A DNA stretch of 64,000 nucleotides, taken from Nitrosopumilaceae archaeon (lineage in GTDB: Archaea; Thermoproteota; Nitrososphaeria; Nitrososphaerales; Nitrosopumilaceae). A model generated the notes under the pieces. It saw only the letters and a list, made by a program, of their open reading frames with translations. It did not search any database and was not told the origin of the DNA. The DNA lies in NCBI GenBank assembly GCA_030041535.1, contig JASHNR010000037.1, positions 33,719-97,718 of the forward strand, read 5' to 3'. A program made the translations under genes and the position numbers. Positions within the stretch are counted from its first letter, which is position 1. Every line of letters begins with the position of its first letter. Positions 43,195 to 50,701 of this stretch are shown here, in pieces.

Positions 43195-43575
43195 TTATCT
43201 AGATTTGGACCATTTTTTCATCCATTGCAAAAGGCTTATCATGGATTCCACAAGTTCTTGTCCCTTGCTAGTCAGTCTGTATTCTACTCTAGGCGGAATT
43301 TCGTTGTACGATAATCTTTGCAATACTCCGCTTTTCTCCAATTCCTTTAATCTTGTTGCCAGAGTCCTACTGCTCATTCCCTTCAAGGTATCCTTGAATT
43401 GTTTATGTCTCACGGGTTTTGTGGTACAACATAAAGGAATTAGAATCTCAAGGGTTCCTCTTTTGGTAATTATCTTTCTTAGCTTGGCCGTCTCTGCCAT
43501 GAGAGACGGGGCATCATATCCTTCAAAACCACACTTGTTTTGAATAATAGGAATTGTTTTTTCTTTAGTTTCCAT
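43195..43575 (-). CDS. HxlR-family winged-helix regulator
   Basis: The 126-residue regulator has the HxlR pattern: KRGTLEILIPLCCTTKPVRHKQFKDTLKGMSSRTLATRLKELEKSGVLQRLSYNEIPPRVEYRLTSKGQELVESM. There are cysteines at residue 15 and a CC pair in the first helix, which could sense thiol-reactive agents such as arsenite. It is divergent from the ArsC-aquaporin pair across 140 bases with a 17-bp palindrome, a probable operator for itself and the pair. Confidence 0.85.
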   Translation of the reverse strand: METKEKTIPIIQNKCGFEGYDAPSLMAETAKLRKIITKRGTLEILIPLCCTTKPVRHKQFKDTLKGMSSRTLATRLKELEKSGVLQRLSYNEIPPRVEYRLTSKGQELVESMISLLQWMKKWSKSR

Positions 43576-43617
43576 CTTTACACCAACTGTAATTGTTTCT
43601 CCTTGACAACTTAAATG

Positions 43618-43634
43618 GTTTACTTTGTAAACCT
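43618..43634. promoter_or_regulatory. Palindromic operator candidate of the arsenic module
   Basis: GGTTTACTTTGTAAACC has perfect 7-bp arms around a 3-base centre. It lies 43-59 bases upstream of the HxlR start and 82-98 bases upstream of arsC, so it could control both directions. Confidence 0.6.
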
Positions 43635-43715
43635 ATAACACGAGTGAAATGATTAAAGAAAAAGTAAATGGCAAAAAAATTTCTACTCTTGTTATCAAGG
43701 CAATAAAGTGATCGC

Positions 43716-44144
43716 ATGAAATTCTTTGGAAAATCAAAAGATGAGAAAAAGATACTATTTGTTTGCATAGAAAATGCTGGAAGAAGCCAGATGGCTGAAG
43801 GATTCTTTAGAAAATATGCTCCAAAGGGATGGGCACCAATTAGTGCGGGAACAAGACCGACACCGGAAATAAATCCTCTTGCAGTACAAGTCATGAAAGA
43901 AGTAGGAATAGACATTACTGGACAGAAACCAAAGGAATTATCTGAAGAATTAATCCGTGCATCTTCTCTTAAGATAAGCATGGGCTGCATCAACCAGACA
44001 GAATGTCCAGCCATCTTTCTAGGCAACTCAAAAGATTGGGGCATTGAGGATCCAAAGGGTAAACCGCTAGAGAAAGTACGTGAGATCAGAGACAAAATAG
44101 AAGCAAAGGTAAAGGAACTTGTCGCAAACCTTGAATCTAACTAA
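43716..44144 (+). CDS. ArsC-type arsenate reductase (low-molecular-weight phosphatase fold)
   Basis: The 142-residue protein has the P-loop VCIENAGRSQMAEGFF (CX5R with Cys17 and Arg23) in place of the phosphatase CXGNICRS, and two further cysteines at 91 and 97 in MGCINQTEC that can relay the disulfide, as in thioredoxin-coupled ArsC. The DP of EDPKGKP is the usual acid. A phosphatase role cannot be excluded, but the context with an HxlR regulator and an aquaporin favours arsenate reduction. It overlaps the next gene by 26 bases. Confidence 0.85.
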   Translation: MKFFGKSKDEKKILFVCIENAGRSQMAEGFFRKYAPKGWAPISAGTRPTPEINPLAVQVMKEVGIDITGQKPKELSEELIRASSLKISMGCINQTECPAIFLGNSKDWGIEDPKGKPLEKVREIRDKIEAKVKELVANLESN

Positions 44145-44805
44145 CAAATTAACCCCTAACCAAAAGAGGTTTTTTGCTGAACTCATTGGCACATTTGTTC
44201 TAGTTGTATTTGCAACAGGTTCGGTAGTTCTTGACGCAAAATATGTAGGGAAATTTGGCTTGTGGTTTGTAGCTCTAGCACCTGCTGTTGCAGTAGCCCT
44301 CATGGTCTATGTGTTTGGAAAAATATCAATGGCTCACTTGAATCCTGCTGTCACTTTCGGATTTTTAATTACAAAACACATGTCAAAAAATCTCTTACCC
44401 TTGTATTTTGCGGCAGAAATAACCGGTGCCCTGCTGGCAAGTGTCTTTGTAAAATATGCAATAGGTACAGAAGCAAACCTTGGTGCAAATGCACCAGACT
44501 ATCATTTTTCGATTCCATTCATAGTTGGAATTGAAATTCTGGCTACTGCTCTATTGATGTCAGTAATTCTGGTAGCTGTTCATACAAAGGGATTGAAAGG
44601 CTTTGGCAAAATTGCAATAGGTGCAATGGTGGGACTAGATATCTTCTTTTTGTCATTTGTCTCAGGTGCATCAATGAATCCAGCTAGATCTTTAGCACCG
44701 GCCTTGGTGTCTGGCTATCTCAATGATTTGTGGTTATACCTGACTGCAACTTTCATAGGCACTGGCATAGTAGCCAGCATATACCGAAGAAAGTTTGTAA
44801 AATAA
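44119..44805 (+). CDS. MIP/aquaporin-family channel
   Basis: The 228-residue channel has six membrane segments and both half-helix motifs, LNPAVTF (about residue 75) and MNPARSL (about 187). The family start LIGTFVLVVFATGSVV is present. The start is TTG at 44119 or 44131, within the end of arsC, so the two are translated together. In the Sinorhizobium ars operon an aquaglyceroporin (AqpS) lets arsenite out after ArsC action; the same logic fits here. Confidence 0.88.
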   Translation: MSQTLNLTNKLTPNQKRFFAELIGTFVLVVFATGSVVLDAKYVGKFGLWFVALAPAVAVALMVYVFGKISMAHLNPAVTFGFLITKHMSKNLLPLYFAAEITGALLASVFVKYAIGTEANLGANAPDYHFSIPFIVGIEILATALLMSVILVAVHTKGLKGFGKIAIGAMVGLDIFFLSFVSGASMNPARSLAPALVSGYLNDLWLYLTATFIGTGIVASIYRRKFVK

Positions 44806-44858
44806 CAATCAAAAAATCAGAATTTTATTTTATTGAATTTGACAATTATGGGGGAGTA

Positions 44859-44899
44859 GGTCTACTGGATAATAAAATGGAAAGTGATCACAGTAGACC
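44859..44899. repeat. Hairpin with a 24-bp inverted repeat partner 0.7 kb away
   Basis: GGTCTACTG (44859-44867) pairs with CAGTAGACC (44891-44899). The 24 bp at 44876-44899 recur exactly in inverted orientation at 45585-45608. Together they bracket the DUF6659-like gene at 45021. Confidence 0.7.
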
Positions 44900-44956
44900 A
44901 TGCAACTATCTTGTATCATAATTATCTAAGGATATGCTATAGTTTTTTGTATACTT

Positions 44957-44968
44957 CATAGATCTATG
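44957..44968. promoter_or_regulatory. 12-bp palindrome upstream of the second DUF6659-like gene
   Basis: CATAGATCTATG, a perfect palindrome about 53-64 bases before the ATG at 45021, placed like an operator. Confidence 0.4.
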
Positions 44969-45020
44969 TAACTATCGTAGATGGACGCATTCTATACGGT
45001 GAACCCTTTTCATAGCCAAA

Positions 45021-45443
45021 ATGAATTCTATTATTATGACGACAGAAACTCTTGAACGCCAACAGCCATTGGACATGCTCTGCAAACAAGTTTCAAGTAT
45101 TGATGATCGCATTGAGCTAGTAGCCATCATAAATCGCAAGGGTAGAGTTATAGAAATGACTGCCCGGGATGATGGAGTAAATAAAGATCTAACGCCACAC
45201 AAAAGAGAGATGTTGTTCATGGAATTTGTACTCCAGGCATCAATGAACGGGGAATATGACGATGAATTTGGCAAAGTCAAGGGCCTAATTCTGCAAAGAG
45301 AAAAGATATCGGCATTTTCATTTCAGATCTATGACTGCCTTTTGATAGTAATAACCAGGCCAGTGCCTGAACCAACAGTGATACAACAAAGAATTGCAGA
45401 AATAATCTTCAACTATACCAAATTAGAGCTGCCAGTAAACTAA
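45021..45443 (+). CDS. DUF6659-like protein, paralogue 2
   Basis: The 140-residue protein shares the family plan: helix, IELVAIINRKGRVIEMTARDDGVNKDLTPHKREMLFMEFVLQASMNGEYDDEFGKVKGLILQREKISAFSFQIYDCLLIVITRPVPE, and a final helix. The FVLQASMNGEYDDEFG block matches the FVLRVSxRKDFDxxLG block of the third paralogue. It is probably a small ligand-sensing or signalling domain. An ATG five codons later (45036) is possible. The gene is bracketed by the 24-bp inverted repeat pair. Confidence 0.7.
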   Translation: MNSIIMTTETLERQQPLDMLCKQVSSIDDRIELVAIINRKGRVIEMTARDDGVNKDLTPHKREMLFMEFVLQASMNGEYDDEFGKVKGLILQREKISAFSFQIYDCLLIVITRPVPEPTVIQQRIAEIIFNYTKLELPVN

Positions 45444-45584
45444 GACATCAGAATAATCCTTGAGAATATAGACAAGGCTACTACATAATACACATCTAGC
45501 TTACTCGATCAAACTCAGAAATAGGTTTCCAACAAAACCAATATAGAAAATCTTTAGATAGAAAAAAAAGTATGTGATTGCACA

Positions 45585-45608
45585 GGTCTACTGTGATCAC
45601 TTTCCATT
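45585..45608. repeat. 24-bp repeat, inverted copy of 44876-44899
   Basis: GGTCTACTGTGATCACTTTC and four more bases, the exact reverse complement of 44876-44899. Weaker similarity continues for some 10 bases on both sides. Confidence 0.75.
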
Positions 45609-45763
45609 CTTATGATCCATTAGATCATTTCCCACATAATTTTATGGATCATTTTTAATTGACCATGTTAGAAAAATTAGTTTCATTATTCTCTTGACAA
45701 CTATAACATATGACATATTCTAATCGCGATTTCAAAAATAAAATTTTGTATTGGTGTATGTTG

Positions 45764-45817
45764 GCGGTCTACCAAAAATGACTTTGGCCTGGAGACCTGC
45801 GCTAAACGGCAGACCGC
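45764..45817. ncRNA. GC-rich stem-forming island, candidate structured RNA
   Basis: Arms GCGGTCT (45764-45770) and AGACCGC (45811-45817) enclose 40 bases that include TTGGCC and further short pairings. Such a GC-rich island in an AT-rich intergenic region is typical of structured RNA, but no known family is recognised. Confidence 0.25.
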
Positions 45818-46110
45818 ACTTTTGTAATGATTATTTTATATCTAAAGGTTTACTATGATTTTTTGATTGCTTACCATTGGAATTAGTATTTTATGAAATC
45901 AATATAGATATGAGATAAACGTCTACACTACTACTAACTTTATGATAAAAAAAGTTCTAAAAAGCTTTCAGAAAATAAAAAAGAAAAAGGATGAAAATGA
46001 GAACAAAAATGATTCTTCAAAGGAAACATGAGGTGTATTTACACTATAGACACAGTACGCCTCGATCACGTTTTTATCTACGAGCATGGTATCTTTATTA
46101 GGTTAAAAAT

Positions 46111-46467
46111 TTGGCCACAACCACGACAAAAATAGTCAGATATAAAGTGAAGAAGAAAAAACTATCAAAACTCAAAACTGCTCTTGTGGCGTTTGTAGAG
46201 GATATCAAGAAAAACGAGTCTGGTATAGTTCATTACGAGGTATTCCAAGAAAAGGACGATCCTACCATACTAGTACATGTGATGACATTCAAAGATAAGA
46301 AGGCTGAGACTGCCCATGCAAAGAGCGTACATGTTCAAAAATGGGTAAAAACACTGAGCTCTGTTTGCAAAGAAAAGCCCGACTTTACGGATCTCAAACT
46401 AGTTGAATCGATAAAGGGCTCAGAGCCATCCTCAGATGCTAGTATCGTTCAAGAGCCTCAGCAGTAA
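46111..46467 (+). CDS. ABM-family (antibiotic biosynthesis monooxygenase-like) protein
   Basis: The 118-residue protein has the dimeric alpha-beta-barrel pattern of ABM/quinol monooxygenase-like proteins: IVRYKVKKKKLSKLKTALVAFVEDIKKNESGIVHYEVFQEKDDPTILVHVMTFKDKKAETAHAKSVHVQKWVKTL. A His-containing second half is usual. A short acidic tail follows. Substrate unknown; such proteins may bind heme or quinones. The start is TTG at 46111. It overlaps the convergent DUF6659-like gene by 10 bases. Confidence 0.78.
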   Translation: MATTTTKIVRYKVKKKKLSKLKTALVAFVEDIKKNESGIVHYEVFQEKDDPTILVHVMTFKDKKAETAHAKSVHVQKWVKTLSSVCKEKPDFTDLKLVESIKGSEPSSDASIVQEPQQ

Positions 46468-46877
46468 GTGTGGGCTATTTTGATAATTTTCTGCGCAGTC
46501 TTGTCTATGTCTACATCTGGTTCCATGGTTACAAGCAATACTCTTCTGCCAAGCGGAAAACTCATCACAACAGCTTTCTCTCTTCTAGAGGCAGAATACA
46601 TCACAGGTCCTAAGCTATAGTCAAAATCTTTTCTCAAGGATACACGTAGCACAACATCAGAGTACATCTTTTGTCGCTCAGCCTCGTCCTCAATTGGCAC
46701 TATTCCATGCTTAAAACCCCCTGCAACCAGCTTTCCCATACGGTCAATCAGTCCCGCAAATGTTATCTCTGGTTCTCTAAGCAATCTGACGCACTTTAGA
46801 TCATACAAAAACAATTCTTGATTGCGTTCCATTGTTGATTCATAAATGATATTAGCATTCATAAATCTTGAATCCAT
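46458..46877 (-). CDS. DUF6659-like protein, paralogue 3
   Basis: The 139-residue protein is the most typical member here: LREPEITFAGLIDRMGKLVAGGFKHGIVPIEDEAERQKMYSDVVLRVSLRKDFDYSLGPVMYSASRREKAVVMSFPLGRRVLLVTMEPDVDIDKTAQKIIKI. The strand after ITFAGLIDRMGKLVAGG and the AVVMSFPL strand define the family. ATGs at 46862 and 46832 are later start options. The function is unknown. Confidence 0.75.
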   Translation of the reverse strand: MDSRFMNANIIYESTMERNQELFLYDLKCVRLLREPEITFAGLIDRMGKLVAGGFKHGIVPIEDEAERQKMYSDVVLRVSLRKDFDYSLGPVMYSASRREKAVVMSFPLGRRVLLVTMEPDVDIDKTAQKIIKIAHTYC

Positions 46878-46927
46878 ATTTTATGTGCCTTATGTAAACT
46901 ATGTATTTTGGCTGTTATTGTGTTCTG

Positions 46928-47653
46928 CTAATGCATTACTCTTGCAAGAAACTGGTCTATTCTATGCTGCAGATCTGTATTAATTTCTGTTACGGTTCTG
47001 TTACCGTTGATAGGTATGAGGCCATATCTCTTCTGCATCAAATGAAATTCTCGTGAAATCTTATTTTGATAAATAAGAAATGATTCATACATGTCATTTG
47101 ATAACCCTATATCTGCTCCAGACTCGTAATGATCTAGGGACAAATTCTTTTGAAATACTCGGTGTATCAGGACAGAGGGTTCCACATCAAGATAAAACAC
47201 CAGATCAGGCTTTATGGCAAAACCATAGAGATTGTGGCACCATCTCTTGTCTAGACCTCGTACCACATTTCGTGCTATCAAGGTGTAGACGTATCTATCA
47301 GCAAGTACAATGTAGCCAGCTTGCAATGCGGGTATTATCTTGTATTCAAATTGGTCTGCAAAATCTGCAGCGTAGAATAAAGCCAAGGTCTTTCTACCAA
47401 GATCATAGTTTTGCTTTGCCTCCAAAATTCCCTTGCTCACAAGCTCTGATCTTTTCAGTCCCGTGTTCAAAACGGCATGTCCGTCAGCTTCTAATCTTGC
47501 TGTAATTTTTTCAATCTGGGTGCTTCTGCCAGAAGCATCTGGCCCTTCAATAACAATCAACCTGCCTTTGATTTCTACATCTTGAAGATGGTTTATTCCA
47601 TGTCCATAAAATTCGACAGGTCTGCCGCCTAACTCCTTTTGCTTGTGCTTCAT
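46928..47653 (-). CDS. Thymidylate-kinase-like P-loop protein with an altered Walker A lysine
   Basis: The 241-residue protein follows the dTMP kinase fold: IVIEGPDASGRSTQIEKI, ALFYAADFADQFEYKIIPALQAGYIVLADRYVYTLIARNVVRGLDKRW, and KPDLVFYLDVEPSVLIHRV. The P-loop reads G-x4-G-R-S-T, with Arg (AGA) where all active kinases have Lys, so catalysis is probably lost or changed. An N-terminal extension of about 28 residues precedes the fold. It overlaps its intact paralogue by four bases and may work with it as a heterodimer. Confidence 0.82.
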   Translation of the reverse strand: MKHKQKELGGRPVEFYGHGINHLQDVEIKGRLIVIEGPDASGRSTQIEKITARLEADGHAVLNTGLKRSELVSKGILEAKQNYDLGRKTLALFYAADFADQFEYKIIPALQAGYIVLADRYVYTLIARNVVRGLDKRWCHNLYGFAIKPDLVFYLDVEPSVLIHRVFQKNLSLDHYESGADIGLSNDMYESFLIYQNKISREFHLMQKRYGLIPINGNRTVTEINTDLQHRIDQFLARVMH

Positions 47654-48345
47654 GCCTGCACTTTCCTTACTTTTTTGCCTGGCACTTGAGGTGGAAGTAG
47701 TGGCGCGATCATTTTTCTCACAATTTTTTGCTGCTCCTCAATGTTTAATGTGCCATCTATGATGGTAAAGCCCTCTGACTCTGCCATGGAGTCATACTGA
47801 TCAATTATTCTTCCTTGGAAAATTCTATAGCTTTCATAGGGATCATTACTCAAATTCAGATCCATTCCTGCCTCGTAGTACTTTAGCTTGGGGCGGCCTA
47901 CAAGTATCCTATCAACTGCTATATCCACTGGAACCTTAAAGTAAAAAGCCAAATCAGGCTTGATAGCAAAATCGTAAACCTTTCTGACCCAATCTGCATT
48001 ACAACCTCTTACAATATCCCTTACAAATGCAGTGTAGACATATCTGTCTGCCAGAACAAAGTATCCAGCACGAAGCAGAGGTAAAATATTTCGTTCATAC
48101 CTGTCTGCAAAATCTGTTGCATGTAAAAGACTAAAAGTGGTAGGTGTAAGCAGCCCCTTTTTCTTCCCCTTTGAAGTTATTTCTTTTACCATCTCTGAAG
48201 AATTCCATTCTGATTTGAAAATACTGAGTCCCTTGTAGCTGAGCCATTTCTCTAAAAGGTGGATCTGGGTTGATTTTCCAGAGCCGTCTATTCCCTCTAC
48301 AACGATAAGCTTACCTTCCATTTTAGATGGCTTTGCTGTTTTCAA
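47650..48345 (-). CDS. Thymidylate-kinase-like protein with intact P-loop
   Basis: The 231-residue protein has Walker A EGIDGSGKSTQ (about residues 18-28), the DRY region LADRYVYTAFVRDIVRGC, and KPDLAFYFKVPVDIAVDRI. All residues needed for phosphoryl transfer appear present. Its C-terminus is longer than in dTMP kinases (PGKKVRKVQA). It is the first gene of a two-gene unit with the altered paralogue. Its place at the border of the phosphate/polyphosphate island leaves open whether the phosphoryl acceptor is dTMP or something else. Confidence 0.82.
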   Translation of the reverse strand: MKTAKPSKMEGKLIVVEGIDGSGKSTQIHLLEKWLSYKGLSIFKSEWNSSEMVKEITSKGKKKGLLTPTTFSLLHATDFADRYERNILPLLRAGYFVLADRYVYTAFVRDIVRGCNADWVRKVYDFAIKPDLAFYFKVPVDIAVDRILVGRPKLKYYEAGMDLNLSNDPYESYRIFQGRIIDQYDSMAESEGFTIIDGTLNIEEQQKIVRKMIAPLLPPQVPGKKVRKVQA

Positions 48346-48602
48346 GACGATCTAGTAACCTCCATATCCATTTTTAGGTCTTCCATTACAACCATTTTGT
48401 GCGCCACACCCAACTTTCTTAACAATGTAGATTATGTTTGTAATTGTGATTATGACTCTGATCTATATAGTCATCATAGGCATATGAAAGATAAGAAATC
48501 ACGATCGCATATTAGATATCTCACTAAATTTTATCTGTACATGTGAATAAGATGATAGAGATTTGCAAAAGTTCCAGTTACAAATGAAGATGGTAGTATA
48601 GG
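48346..48602. promoter_or_regulatory. Divergent regulatory region of the kinase pair and sixA
   Basis: It contains GATCTATATAG at 48460-48470, the same kind of motif found before pstC and both pstS genes. Minus-strand codons 48355-48440 read as a small Cys/Gly-rich peptide but without a start codon. Confidence 0.45.
48461..48470. promoter_or_regulatory. Candidate phosphate-regulon motif, copy 1
   Basis: ATCTATATAG, 116 bases before the kinase-pair start and 133 before sixA; shares CTATATAG with the motifs at 52713, 56146 and 57494. Confidence 0.4.
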
Positions 48603-49100
48603 ATGGATTTGTTTATCTTAAGGCATGGGGAAGCAGGCAGAAGCTCTACAACTGTAAGGGATGACTCTAAAAGGACTCTAACAGTTGAAGGAGAGAAGGA
48701 AATCAAGGAGATCTCAAAAGGAATCAAGGAACTGGGGATTGAATTTGATTATATCTTCACCAGTCCATTGCTGAGAGCAAAACAAACGGCTGAGCTGGTC
48801 TCAAAAATTATTGTGCCTAAAAACCAAATTAAAGAGCTAGATGAACTAAAACCTGAAGGAAATAAACTACAACTCTACAATAAACTTTCTAATTTAAAAC
48901 AGGATTCCTCAGTGCTAATTGTAGGACATGAACCATATCTGAGTGAATTGATAGGAGAGGCAATCTCTCCAGGAGAATGCAGAGTTGATTTGAAAAAGGC
49001 AGGATTTGCTCGCATTAGAATAACAAACAGCCTTCCAAAGATTAAAGGAGAATTGAGATGGTTACTTACTCCAAAACATTTGAAGAAAATGGCTCGGTGA
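48603..49100 (+). CDS. sixA: SixA-like phosphohistidine phosphatase
   Basis: The 165-residue histidine phosphatase begins MDLFILRHGEAGRSS, with the catalytic RHG, and has LTVEGEKEIKEISKGIK, FDYIFTSPLLRAKQTAELV and VGHEPYLSELIGE, with the second active-site His. It is of SixA size and type. Such enzymes remove phosphate from histidine in proteins or from small molecules. It precedes the Ppx/GppA gene by 104 bases, and in bacteria SixA-like and CHAD/Ppx genes are often neighbours. Confidence 0.88.
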   Translation: MDLFILRHGEAGRSSTTVRDDSKRTLTVEGEKEIKEISKGIKELGIEFDYIFTSPLLRAKQTAELVSKIIVPKNQIKELDELKPEGNKLQLYNKLSNLKQDSSVLIVGHEPYLSELIGEAISPGECRVDLKKAGFARIRITNSLPKIKGELRWLLTPKHLKKMAR

Positions 49101-49204
49101 TCTATGTGTTGCATGTTTTTCATTTAGTAAAAAAATATCAATCTTATCTAGATTAATAGTGACATGATCATATCGAAACGAGGTAATACTGGCTGAAAAT
49201 ATCA

Positions 49205-50701
49205 GTGATTGATTTAGGATATAATTCTGCCAAGTTAGTTACGTATAATGTAAAAGATGATGACTCATTTGACGTTTCTCAACAAGAAGGAATCAAAGTT
49301 AAGCTTGGTGAAGGGCTAGATGAAAAAGGAAAACTGGGCAAAAAGCCAATGCTTCGTGCAATTGAAACCCTCAGGTTGTTCAGAGATATAGTTCAGCTAC
49401 AACCAACAAAATCTGTTTTACCCCTAGCCACAAGTGCAGTAAGGGAAGCAAGCAATAAGGATGAATTTCTTGATGAAGTTTACAGAGAGGCTGGATTTAG
49501 ATTCAAAGTGCTTTCTGAAAAAGAAGAAGCACTGTACTCCTATGTAGGAGCCATCAAATCTCTTCAAATTCCAAACGCATTATTCTTCGATATAGGAGGG
49601 GGCAGCCTGGAGATAGTCCATGCTGAGGGATTCAAGATAAGAAAGGTGATATCCCTACCTCTGGGAGCCCTGAGATTAACACAGCAATTTGATGGTGAAA
49701 ATGGGGGATTTGGTGAAAAAAATTACAAAAACATGAAGCGATTCATTTGGAGCCTTCTTCCTGAGAAGAAGGAAATGGGTCTTGGTAAAGATACAAGACT
49801 TGTCGGCGTTGGGGGCGTCTTGAGGGCACTGGCAAGATATGATCAAAAAGTTTCAAGATACCCATTGGACAAGATGCATAACTATGCCATGAATTCCAAG
49901 TTTGTCAGCTCTATTACCAAACAACTCTATAAGATGAAATATGATGACATTGCAGAGATCTCAGTTATTGGTTCTAGCAGAGCCGAGACAATAGTGGCCG
50001 GTTCCTGCGTCATAGATATACTGATGGAGAAATTTGGCTTTAGCAATCTATGCGTGAGTAATCATGGTCTAAGGGAAGGGGCGCTTTCCATATTTCTTGA
50101 AAACCCAAAGGCGTATCACTCAAAAAATATCACAGCAGAGCAAATTCGCCAAACAATAGGATCAAAGGTCTCATTTCAGCCATACCAACATACCAAGAAC
50201 TTTGTTGACAGCTTGATCTCCTCAAAACTACTGAATAAACGTGAACTTGAAATTCTTTCATACGCAGAAAAGAAAATATCAGAAAAATTATCATTTAACA
50301 ATCCACAAAGTCTGTTCTATTCCATAATGGACGAAGACATGGCAATTAGCCATGCTAATCAATTGGTTTTAGGGTTATCTCTAGTCCATACAAGACATGT
50401 AAAAACATCAGAGTGGCTATTTGCAAGATACAAGTCAATTCTATCTCAACAGGATAAAGCGACAATAAGAAAAATCTCATCATTGATTGTACTGTTACAA
50501 GTCTTGGAACAGACAAAATCAAAAATAGAATTGAAATGTTACACAGACGGAATAATGGAATTACATATAGCGCAGTCAAAACCGATACCAAAGATGTTGC
50601 TCAGAAACGCCTTGAATAAATTTGAAAATGCGTTTGATGCACATGTAATTTGCATGTCACGTGATAATCAGAATATGCAGAGCTCTGTTCTGGAACTATA
50701 G
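49205..50701 (+). CDS. ppx: Ppx/GppA exopolyphosphatase-family protein
   Basis: The 498-residue protein is an ASKHA-fold phosphatase: IDLGYNSAKLVTYNV at the N-terminus, LATSAVREASNKDEF, LFFDIGGGSLEIVHAEGFK and LVGVGGVLRALARYDQ. A C-terminal HD-like helical domain follows. The usual DLGSNS motif reads DLGYNS. It should remove terminal phosphate from polyphosphate or pppGpp. The GTG at 49205 gives VIDLG; the frame is open to a CTG at 49193 that would give the usual KISVIDLG start. It overlaps the convergent CHAD gene by six bases. Confidence 0.9.
   Translation: MIDLGYNSAKLVTYNVKDDDSFDVSQQEGIKVKLGEGLDEKGKLGKKPMLRAIETLRLFRDIVQLQPTKSVLPLATSAVREASNKDEFLDEVYREAGFRFKVLSEKEEALYSYVGAIKSLQIPNALFFDIGGGSLEIVHAEGFKIRKVISLPLGALRLTQQFDGENGGFGEKNYKNMKRFIWSLLPEKKEMGLGKDTRLVGVGGVLRALARYDQKVSRYPLDKMHNYAMNSKFVSSITKQLYKMKYDDIAEISVIGSSRAETIVAGSCVIDILMEKFGFSNLCVSNHGLREGALSIFLENPKAYHSKNITAEQIRQTIGSKVSFQPYQHTKNFVDSLISSKLLNKRELEILSYAEKKISEKLSFNNPQSLFYSIMDEDMAISHANQLVLGLSLVHTRHVKTSEWLFARYKSILSQQDKATIRKISSLIVLLQVLEQTKSKIELKCYTDGIMELHIAQSKPIPKMLLRNALNKFENAFDAHVICMSRDNQNMQSSVLEL

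Larger units (their letters stand above)
45444..46110. other. 667-base AT-rich intergenic region with several inverted repeats
   Basis: It carries the second copy of the 24-bp inverted repeat (45585-45608), a 9-bp stem ATGATCCAT/ATGGATCAT (45612-45620 and 45644-45652), and a GC-rich island at 45762-45818 whose ends GCGGTCT and AGACCGC pair. A 29-codon frame of high Lys and Glu content runs from ATG 45942 to TGA 46031 but cannot be called a gene. No transposase or tRNA is seen. Confidence 0.5.

Noticed and set aside
43649-43711. 20-codon frame before arsC
   Set aside because: Too short, Lys-rich by base composition, and overlapping the expected promoter of arsC.
44857-45625. Insertion sequence
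   Set aside because: The 24-bp inverted repeats bracket a gene, but that gene is not a transposase and no target duplication is evident.
45942-46031. 29-codon Lys/Glu-rich frame
   Set aside because: Composition follows the A-rich DNA and no ribosome or promoter signal decides for it; mentioned only within the intergenic entry.
48355-48440. Small Cys/Gly-rich membrane peptide on the minus strand
   Set aside because: The frame has no ATG, GTG or TTG before its hydrophobic part, so it cannot be called a gene.
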